Below, one piece after another: positions 9,413 to 16,935 of a stretch of 22,125 nt of DNA (the first letter of the stretch is position 1; each line of letters begins with the position of its first letter). The position numbers and the translations under genes were made by a program. Below the pieces are notes generated by a model that saw nothing but the letters and a program-made list of their open reading frames with translations, was not told the origin of the DNA and made no database searches. Origin of the DNA: Asterionellopsis glacialis (taxonomy: Eukaryota; Bacillariophyta; Plagiogrammaphyceae; Rhaphoneidales; Asterionellopsidaceae); contig WKLE02001516.1 in NCBI GenBank assembly GCA_014885115.2, positions 1-22,125 on the forward strand. Direction: 5' to 3'.

Positions 9413-11221
9413 ATGCACTTTGCACATGTAGGTTCTATTTGGATGAAGATCTTCAACCTAATAGCAGCGCTACTTTTAGTAGCACCACCGTCGGCTTCGT
9501 TTGTCTCACCGTTGCCAACAAGGAGCACTACGCAACCTATTTGTAGCTTGCACAACACAAACACCCCACCAGCAACAAGTACTTCTTTTGTGGAAAATAC
9601 AAAAAGAAGAAGAGATACTTGTTTAAGAGCAGCAGCAGATCAAGTTGCGAATGATGATGCCAACGATCGGGATGATGCCGTAGTCAAAAACAAGCCTCTA
9701 CCGCGGGAGTTGCTACCTATAACAATGGGCGTTTTTGGTAAGCAGAATATCACGATGTAATAAAAATCCCTAGCATGTTTTTTGTGGTCGTTTGTGTACG
9801 TAATGGCATGTCAAAGCACGAAACGCACAGGTAGCTTCGCGTAAAAGTATTTCTTCTAACCCAGAGACCTACTTTATGCAGACTATATACGCTAGATATC
9901 GTTATTCTATACACATCGAATAGATCTCTAATCGATTTGCCCTCTTTTCCCACCTTTTGCGTCAATTAAATAATCAGCCCAGATGCTTGGCGAAGGCATA
10001 TCTTTATCAAGTCTACCTCTTTATCTCACGCAACTTGGAGCGTCGCCGATAATGGTTGGTTTAGCAATATCATGCTTTTCGGTAGCTCAAATGACTTTTG
10101 CCCCCATTGCTGTTGGGCTTTCATCAAAAATTGGTCGGTCCATTGTGTTACGGATATGTCTCGCAGGAGCAGCAGCGGCGTCGTTACTTATTGCCTTCTC
10201 TGGTAGTGTTTATGGAGTTATAGCAGGTAGAACGTTAGCTGGAGTGTTTGCTGCATGCATCCCTGTTGCACAAAGTGGTGTTACAGATATTCTGAGCAAG
10301 AGTCAGACCGCAGTCGGTTTAAGTCGTGTATCTGCTGCATCTCAGCTTGGTGTCGTGGTTGGACCTCTGGCATCTGCTACATTTCAAGAGTTATTTGCCA
10401 AATTAGGTGTCCCAGCCGCTCGTTGCTTACCTGCTGTTTTCATCTTGAACGCTTGTAACGCCATCTTTGTCCTAGCACAGATGGCTTTTATAGAACGGCG
10501 TAGCAAATCTCCCTCGGTATCATCTAAAGATGAGCAAGTCAAAGTGACCAGGAGAAAGCAGGGCGAGCAAACTTCTATGGATGCAACTAAGCCAACAGCA
10601 GAAAGCGATGAATTGGTCACAGTGCGCTTGGCACAACCAATGCTTCGTGCAATCACAATAATTGTCGGTTGGACAGCGATTTTAAGCAACTCTATTTATG
10701 GCCTCTTCGCACCTCGCTTCTTAGGTTTCAGACAACCCCAGCTCAGTGCTACATACTCGGCTGCTGCCATTCTAATGGTTACAACTCAGATTATATTTCC
10801 GAGGCTCGTTGCTAAGATAGGCGAGCACCGTGCTTGTACTGCTGGAATACTTGCGGTGGCGACGGGTATTGGTGGCCAGTCACTCATTAGAGTTCAACCT
10901 CTACATAGTCTCCTTTATATGATAAATCGAGCTGGTGCTGCAATCGCAGATACCTCTACGGCCGCTCTAGTTGCCAGTTCATCGGGCAGCAGAGACTCTC
11001 GATCACGGAACCTGGCGTTGCTGACGTCTACACGTGCTGCGGCAAGAATATTCACACCACTTCTTTCAAGCAAAATGTTCGAGATAAGCTGTAGAAGCTC
11101 GGCAGTACCCGGAGCTTTGCCCTTTGTGACAGCGGCTTGTTTTTGTGTAGCCGCTGCTCCATTTCCAAGTGTACTCCGCAGAGCCGAAAAAAGAGCTGAA
11201 AAGAAATTGATGGCAAAATAG
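9413..11221 (+). CDS. Plastid-targeted major facilitator superfamily transporter
   Basis: Two exons (9413-9737 and 9978-11221) encode 522 residues. The 240-bp intron starts GTAAGC, ends AATCAG and is phase 1; splicing gives MGVFAQMLGEG, restoring the first membrane helix. The N-terminus has a hydrophobic signal (IFNLIAALLLVAPPSAS) followed by F at the predicted cleavage point (SAS/FVSP), the diatom plastid-import signature, then an S/T/R-rich transit region to about residue 95. The rest has 11-12 hydrophobic helices in two halves. It includes the MFS loop GLSSKIGRS after helix 2 and a charged central loop at about residues 270-320. The substrate is unknown; the layout resembles TetA-like drug/metabolite exporters. 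A second ATG at 9443 gives a more compact signal peptide and may be the real start. The stop is 57 bp from the stop of the opposing gene. Confidence 0.85.
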
Positions 11222-11278
11222 TAAACCATTACAACTATAGAGAAAAAATCAAGACTCTCTCTTTTAACTCTTCTTTTC

Positions 11279-13654
11279 TCAAATCTTATAAGCCAACATA
11301 ACACCATCGACTTTACGAAATTTTACAATACCAGTGCATTTCCATTTCAAAAATTTGAGTAAATTCACTTTTTTCCGTATTGTAATTAATTCTTTGGTTT
11401 GGTTACAAACAACATGTATGTCAATAACATAATTGTGGGGCAATGGGAAAGGTTTATGTGGCCATATTTGATTCCATCGTTTTGAAATATTTGATATAGG
11501 AAATCCCTTGTCACCATAATCAGATATCACAGTTAAAAGTCGTGCATTAAAACAATCATCATCACCATCATCTTGTGTTGACAAAAAAGAAGAAAGTTTA
11601 TCATCATCATCTTCTTCTTCTTCTAACCTAGTACCGCCAGCATACACTTGTCCTTTGTCACTACTATTGCTAATACTTTGTTTCTTCTTCTTCGTTTCAA
11701 CTTCCATGGTAAGTAGTTTCCGCTCACAATGCTTTGGATTGTTTTGACTACCGATTCCATCACGTTTCATTAAATGATCATAAGCTTCTTGGATTACTAA
11801 AAAGTGATCACTTACCGTTATCTTCGTACTACTACTAGTGTAAGTGGAAACTGCATGCTCTGTGTTCTGTACTAGACCATCAGCCTTTTTCTGTTGCTCT
11901 TGTTGTTGTCGTCGCGTATGTTGCTTATCTGGATGGTATTGTCGTATAAGTGTAGTATATCTTTGTTTGATATCTTCCTTGGTAATTGCTTTGGTTCTTG
12001 AATATTGTTGTTGTTGCTCTTCTGAAGGTGGTGGTAATAAACCTAATATTTGATAACTGTGGTACGTTTCATAACTCCCATGCTGCCAAAGATAATGTTG
12101 TATATGTGTATGACCTTGCATTCGTGCTAAATCTGTACCATAATTTCCACATCTATCTTGTTTGTTATCATATATATGATGTTCCTTGATCAAATATTGT
12201 ACGAATTTCAAATTGCCACCATAGGCTGCTTTATGAAGTGGTGTATGTCCTTGTGAATTTGCATTATCAAATGTAGATTGATAAGATATACCTAAACTAT
12301 GTAAGTATTTTGCCAGGGGTAATACGCCACTTCCATCGTCATCATTACCATCATTCTTATTATTAGTGTTGGTGTTGTTATCTTTGTCACAGTCCTCGTG
12401 ATTTTCTATGCCAGTATTATTATAATTATTATCAGTAATAGTACTTATCTTCATTGTGAGGGAATCTTGGTTGATCTCAACGTTTTGCTGTTGTTGTTGC
12501 TGCTGCTCCTTACATTGTGGATGTGGACCATTATATTTAATCTCAGAAACTTTTTGTGTACTTTGTTCTTGTTCTTTTTGCTGTTGTTGTTTCAATGCTG
12601 ATAATTTCTGGTATTTGTTCTTACTATCATCATCATCATCGTCGTCGTCGTCGTCGTCATTATCGCCACACCATCGTTTGGATGGTACAAGTCCAATCCA
12701 ATGCATTAAACCACATTGAAAATCATTTTTCTCAAATATAATATCATGGCGGTATTGGTGGTTGTTGTTATTATCGTGGTTGCCCTGAAAATCCTTCTTG
12801 TCGTCTTGTGGCGGTGGTGACATTTGTTGTGGTTGTTGCGTTTCCAGTAGTAGTACTTTTACCAAGTATTGAACTACATGTAAATGATTTTGCCATACAG
12901 CTAATTGCAATGGTGTGACTGACCCTTTGGAACATTTTGGATTTCGAGATGCACCATAAACTTCGATTAATAATTGGCATGTTGATTTATACCCATTCCG
13001 TGCTGCATAATGTAAGGGTGTACGTCCCAGGGATGGCAAATATGCACGTTGATTTACAATAGATGTAGTCGTATTATTAGTACCACCATCATTGTAGGTA
13101 CTACATGGTGTTATTGAGTTGTAATCATCATGCTGGTGATCATTGTCATGCTGATTATTATTATTGTCACGTGAATGGTACAGTTCAGAATAAAAATCTA
13201 AAATAAATTTGACACATTGGTTAAATCCAGTCCCTGCCGCCCAATGCAATGGATAACATCCACTTTTAGAATCAACTGCTGCAGTTGTTTCAGCTACTTT
13301 GCTTTCAATGGTTATGGAACGTTTTCCTTCCTGTCCACGTGCAGTTTCGTTTTTCTTTTTCTTATTTTTGGACTTGATATTAGAAGAAAATAAAAGTGTA
13401 CCAAGAAGACACGGTGAGTTGTTCTTCCACTGTAAAAGAGTTGCAAGCCGTTCTTTTTCATCTTTTTGTCTTTGTTGTTTATTGCTGAATCTTCTTCTCG
13501 GCAAAGTACAGATGTGTAGCAGATTATTGGCTGTCAAAGGAAGGCATGATTGTTGTTGTGGTTGTCTCTGCATGGAAGAAGATACCGAAGAAGATTGCAC
13601 ATTATTTGATGTCTCTAGAGTGTTGTTGCTGTTGCCGTTTGTTATTGTCGCCAT
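11279..13654 (-). CDS. Ankyrin-repeat and J-domain protein
   Basis: A single open frame of 791 residues from the first ATG (13654); the upstream extension has no ATG. Ankyrin repeats are seen at about residues 135-165 (PLHWAAGTG), 210-240 (GRTPLHYAARNG), 245-270 (TPLQLAVWQNH) and 469-500 (GHTPLHKAAYGG), separated by Asn/Asp/Gln-rich insertions. A J domain follows at about 535-630, with YQILGL and the diagnostic HPDK at 574-577, although the loop after HPDK is expanded by a Q-rich insertion. J domains stimulate Hsp70 ATPase, so this is probably an Hsp70 co-chaperone recruited through its ankyrins; clients are unknown. The last 90 residues (ISDYGDKGFPISNISKRW, then PFPL) resemble a small winged-helix/LOTUS-like fold, which is tentative. 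No targeting signal is evident. The 3' end nearly meets that of the MFS gene. Confidence 0.85.
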   Translation of the reverse strand: MATITNGNSNNTLETSNNVQSSSVSSSMQRQPQQQSCLPLTANNLLHICTLPRRRFSNKQQRQKDEKERLATLLQWKNNSPCLLGTLLFSSNIKSKNKKKKNETARGQEGKRSITIESKVAETTAAVDSKSGCYPLHWAAGTGFNQCVKFILDFYSELYHSRDNNNNQHDNDHQHDDYNSITPCSTYNDGGTNNTTTSIVNQRAYLPSLGRTPLHYAARNGYKSTCQLLIEVYGASRNPKCSKGSVTPLQLAVWQNHLHVVQYLVKVLLLETQQPQQMSPPPQDDKKDFQGNHDNNNNHQYRHDIIFEKNDFQCGLMHWIGLVPSKRWCGDNDDDDDDDDDDDSKNKYQKLSALKQQQQKEQEQSTQKVSEIKYNGPHPQCKEQQQQQQQNVEINQDSLTMKISTITDNNYNNTGIENHEDCDKDNNTNTNNKNDGNDDDGSGVLPLAKYLHSLGISYQSTFDNANSQGHTPLHKAAYGGNLKFVQYLIKEHHIYDNKQDRCGNYGTDLARMQGHTHIQHYLWQHGSYETYHSYQILGLLPPPSEEQQQQYSRTKAITKEDIKQRYTTLIRQYHPDKQHTRRQQQEQQKKADGLVQNTEHAVSTYTSSSTKITVSDHFLVIQEAYDHLMKRDGIGSQNNPKHCERKLLTMEVETKKKKQSISNSSDKGQVYAGGTRLEEEEDDDDKLSSFLSTQDDGDDDCFNARLLTVISDYGDKGFPISNISKRWNQIWPHKPFPLPHNYVIDIHVVCNQTKELITIRKKVNLLKFLKWKCTGIVKFRKVDGVMLAYKI

Positions 13655-14190
13655 GAAAATAGTTAGTATAAGTTGCAATTCGTACGACGTGTGTGTTTTC
13701 AAATTTCTATTCAAATAATTGTATTATAGCAAAGCGAACAAAATGTATACAGTATTCTGATGAATACTCTTTAACTTCTCTCGCGCTCTCTCTCCTTTCA
13801 CGTTTTTTGCTGTATGAATTACAGAATACACAATTGTCAAAATTATACTCTCAGGCCAATCCTTATCGTGTGACAAATGGTACTGGTTGTATGTTTCAGA
13901 CGTGTTATGAAAAAAATGATTCTCTGCCTGAAACCCTCGACAACAACAAGCCTTCTTCTACAACCATAGCTGATAACAAATCCTTAAAGGAAGAAAAACT
14001 TTGTAACGAGATAAGGACGGTATTTTGGACGACAACAAAACTGACCGATGGGCTCAGTTTTGTTTTCGTTTTCGTTTTCGTCTCGAGACACGAGATGAGA
14101 GGATTAAGGACAGACCGAAGATCTGAGAGTGTGGAGTAACCGAAACCTCAAAACCATAAGTTTAGTAAATAGGTTAATATACGTACCCCA

Positions 14191-14216
14191 GACTAGACTT
14201 CCTGACTAGACTTCCT
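14191..14216. repeat. 13-bp tandem duplication
   Basis: Two perfect tandem copies of GACTAGACTTCCT occur, followed by a further GAC. They lie 17 bp to the left of the leftmost TGTGTCAT-type terminal repeat. Confidence 0.85.
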
Positions 14217-14341
14217 GACACGAGATAAGGCAATGTGTCATAATCTAAAAAAAACCTGAAAACCTGAAATGTATAAAAAAAAACGGGATGGAATAAAGGG
14301 TGATACCACCAACAGGCCTTTTTTGGCCTTTGGCCACGATT

Positions 14342-14442
14342 AAATTCCCGACAGGTTATCAGGTACGTTTTTTTTAATGGTCAAACCCACCCCACCTCTG
14401 GCCATGAGACCTGAACCGTACCTGATAACCTGTCGGGAGTTT
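14342..14442. repeat. Long hairpin with perfect 21-bp arms
   Basis: Bases 14347-14367 and 14417-14437 are perfect reverse complements. Outside them, pairing continues for five more positions with one G-T wobble, to 14342 and 14442. The loop is 49 bp. The stem is long for a chance event. It may be an inverted-repeat transposon remnant or a foldback RNA precursor. Confidence 0.85.
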
Positions 14443-14997
14443 TTTCCTTGTTTACCCAATCAAATCACTCTATTTGTCGTGCCGCAGAACATTCTCTCCA
14501 ACACACATCATGTGTTGGTTCAATGGCAAACACCAGCACAAAAATTTTGCAACGCACACCAAACTCATGGCATACCTTCACAAGACTGGTCGTGACATGC
14601 AAATATGCATCCAGCACCACAAGCACCACATCACACTCATCAATCAACCATAATAACATTAAATATTTGATTGTCAAGAACTACGATAGACTACCCGTAC
14701 AATCGCCAATGAGAATTGCTTGACAAAAAATACCACAAACAAGCATGGCATTTGCTTGCGTGTCATCGTTTTTCCAGATCTTTATGCTTGTTCTTTCCCC
14801 TCTTCTATTTATTGTACTGACGGTTGTTCATATAACTTCTAAACTGAAAGCAGTCAAAAACGGAGAAACCCAACAATCAATCAATATTTTGCAATGGCTA
14901 CAGGGTGTTATGGTTTGTAGTTGAGTACAGAGGAGGGGAACAGACCGGAACCACAATGATGAAAGCTTTTTTTTTGGTGCAAACCATTCGTTACAGG

Positions 14998-15028
14998 ATT
15001 TCAGGTTTTTATTTTTGATCATGACACA
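14998..15028. repeat. Internal copy of the TGTGTCAT-type terminal repeat
   Basis: The reverse complement begins TGTGTCATGATC and has one AAAACCTGAAAT unit instead of the two units in the other copies. Its outer end is exactly 100 bp from that of the copy ending at 15128. Confidence 0.6.
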
Positions 15029-15274
15029 GGAGTGTGTACAGCCGGGTCCAATCAACCCCCCCCAAAAAGGCCTGTGTTAGAGCCTACATGATTTGAGGTT
15101 TTCAGGTTTTCAGAGAGATCATGACACAGCCAGTAAGGATTGGCCTCATAATATGATATCACATTATTTCTCTCATCATCTTTCTGGAACATAGGGAAAA
15201 TTCTCAATTACAGGTATAAATGGCTAGCGCTGGAAGTACTGGTACCTGGTACAGTATGTCTACCAAACCTCCCT

Positions 15275-15316
15275 AGTACCAGTACCAGTACCAGTACCAG
15301 TACCAGTACCAGTACC
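15275..15316. repeat. (AGTACC)7 microsatellite
   Basis: Seven perfect tandem hexamers occur here. About 25 bp upstream, at 15237-15252, the sequence TACTGGTACCTGGTAC is partly complementary to the repeat, so the region can fold back on itself. Confidence 0.95.
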
Positions 15317-15355
15317 AGGTATGTTACCAATATCTAGAGTTCAGTACTGTGCCTT

Positions 15356-16808
15356 ATGGTCCCATACCTACCAGCAGTTCAGTGCTGTTCCTGTACCCGT
15401 ACCCACCTGAACATGCTATGTGATTCCCAGACACTGGCACGACTTAATTCAGTAAGAAACATGCATAATACAAATGAATTTAGCAATGATGGAAAGAAAA
15501 CCAGAACCCTTCAATCCACAATCAACCATTCACACAAAAACCATGATCCAATTCTCCAGCAATCAATTTTTGGAAATAGGATCCTTGCTTGGTGGTAATT
15601 GGGGACATGAACACAGTGAAAAGTAAAAAAAGAAACCTTCAAGGACAGGTTCTTTGCATCAACCAAAACATTGAAGCAAATTTTCTGAGACATTCAGCAC
15701 CCCAACCTTTCAGACAATCAAATATGTGCTATACCTTGAATGGCAAGGTGGCTGGTTTATGCCCTCAAGGGTTCAACCATCGTCTACCTCAAATCCAACT
15801 CTTTCTTTGCATTGTCGATTATAAAGGCAGAAGGTACCAGTTAAGTGATGGACGATCTGAATTCCATGTTGACTTTTTCAATGGTTGGCAAGAAGGGAAA
15901 CTCTCCAACAGATCATTGGCAAATGTCCCTTCTACCCTGACCAGGATATCAGTGAATACAATCCTCCCTGCGATTGTACTCCTGGCAAGGAAAGTACAGC
16001 AAGCTTCCTCACAGAAAACAATAACATTCCTTGGGCTTTGTGTGACAGTGATATCAGATGCCTTATTATTGATGAAGCAACTGACATCACCACGTCCCTC
16101 CCTAAAGATGCATGCGAAGCCCCCCCCCACTCATTCCAAATTTGGATCAACTTACAGCAAATCTCTTTTCAGAAACATGTGATCAGTTGAATAACCCTGC
16201 TCCCACACCAACTGTACCTAGCCCTACTCCCAAATTAGATGGGGAGGATGAAGGAGTGGAGGAAGAAGAAGAGGATATAGAAGAGGATGAGGATTTAGAT
16301 GATGAAGAGGATGTAGATGAGGATGAGAAGGAAGAAGAGGAGGAGGATGTAGAGGAGGATGAGAAAGAAGAAGAGGAAGAAGAAGAGGAGGCAGATGTAG
16401 ATGAGGAAGAGGATTTAGAAGAGGATGATGTAGATGAGGATGAAGATGAGGATGAGGAAAAGAATGGAAAAGAGGAATCATCTCTGAGATGGATAATATG
16501 TGGTAGAGGTGTTTGGTGAGGGCTTAGCTTCCTACCTGAACAGAAGGGCACATCCAAATGTATTTGCACTTTTGAAGATTGAGGATGAATGCTACACGGA
16601 GAATTTTTATGTTGCCCATGATCTTTGTGAGAGCGTCGGTGGGTGTCTTTGTACTAAACATGAGGTACTGAACTCTTGTACCAAAGGAACTGGCTGTGGT
16701 CATGACCATGATGTAATCTGGACGTGCAGTGAAGGAAACAACACCTGTAAAGGGAGCAGTGAATGCTGCTCTGGAATGTGTGAAGATGGATTATGCATGC
16801 CATGGTGA
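15356..16808 (+). pseudogene. Cys-rich secreted-type gene broken across frames (or unresolved multi-exon gene)
   Basis: Consecutive stretches in different frames read like one protein. They are 15356-15598, then about 15589-15890 (MCYTLNGKVAGLCPQGF), then about 15885-16125 (GKCPFYPDQDISEYNPPCDC and further Cys), then 16125-16510 (NLFSETCDQL, a T/P linker, then about 75 nearly pure Asp/Glu residues), and finally about 16500-16808 (about 100 residues, 14 Cys, including CKGSSECCSGMCEDGLC before the stop). One switch falls in a run of nine C at 16121-16129, where one added base would join the frames. The other switches lack good splice sites; the only intron I can place at the second one would be 44 nt. 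The Cys spacing of the last part suggests a disulfide-rich extracellular domain. I do not recognise the family. Decay by indels, assembly errors or undetected introns are all possible. Confidence 0.45.
16238..16470. repeat. Purine-rich GAG/GAT/GAA tract encoding poly-Asp/Glu
   Basis: About 230 bp are almost purely purine on the + strand, made of GAG, GAA, GAT and GTAGAT units with internal near-repeats of about 40-50 bp. In one frame it reads as Asp/Glu with a few Val. The strand asymmetry makes it prone to slippage and could allow triplex (H-DNA) structure. Confidence 0.8.
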
Positions 16809-16909
16809 TAAACGGAATAATGGTCCATACCTATGTGTTTCATACGGAAGCCTAAAATAGTGCATTATTATTTTTATATCTTCTTTGAATGTATAGAAAG
16901 ACCATAGGG

Positions 16910-16921
16910 GTCCCTAGGGAC
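16910..16921. repeat. 12-bp perfect palindrome GTCCCTAGGGAC
   Basis: This perfect palindrome lies 15 bp past the stop codon of the TMEM151-like gene, in its 3' flank. It is probably incidental but could mark a 3'-end structure. Confidence 0.5.
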
Positions 16922-16935
16922 AAGAGATTTCATGT

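Larger units (their letters stand above)
14234..15128. mobile_element. Candidate non-autonomous element bounded by imperfect terminal inverted repeats
   Basis: The left end (14234-14270) starts TGTGTCATAATCT and contains AAAACCTGAAAACCTGAAAT. The reverse complement of 15091-15128 starts TGTGTCATGATCT and contains AAAACCTGAAAACCTCAAAT. Outside one 4-5 base block, 31 of 33 positions agree. A third, shorter copy lies in inverted orientation at 14998-15028, so the right boundary could be there instead. The interior (about 0.8-0.9 kb) has no transposase and includes a long hairpin. No clear target-site duplication is seen at either boundary. A MITE-like element fits best; chance or a local duplication remains possible. 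Confidence 0.45.
13655..15355. other. Gene-poor region with hairpin and inverted repeats
   Basis: The region is about 1.7 kb with no convincing gene. One open frame of 148 codons (13693-14139) begins at GTG, has no recognisable motif and ends in a simple-sequence run, so it is not called. The DNA holds GTTTTC repeats (about 14062-14080) next to the palindrome GTCTCGAGAC (14080-14089), a 13-bp tandem duplication, a long hairpin, three related TGTGTCAT-type terminal sequences and, at its right end, an AGTACC microsatellite. It looks like mobile-element debris. Confidence 0.6.

Noticed and set aside
10915..11307. Minus-strand open frame of 130 codons opposite the MFS gene
   Set aside because: It is antisense to the well-supported membrane helices of the transporter and has no motif or upstream signals.
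11881..13100. CAA/CAG and GAT repeat runs as possible independent microsatellite features
   Set aside because: They lie in frame within the ankyrin-J gene as Gln, Asn and Asp runs between conserved domains and are better described as part of that protein.
13693..14139. Open frame of 148 codons on the + strand
   Set aside because: It begins at GTG, overlaps the 5' flank of the ankyrin-J gene, has no recognisable domain and ends in a GTTTTC simple repeat that yields FVFVFVF.
16183..16569. Ser-rich open frame on the minus strand
   Set aside because: It is the complement of the purine-rich Asp/Glu tract; the serine runs are an artefact of reading TCC/TCT/TCA repeats.
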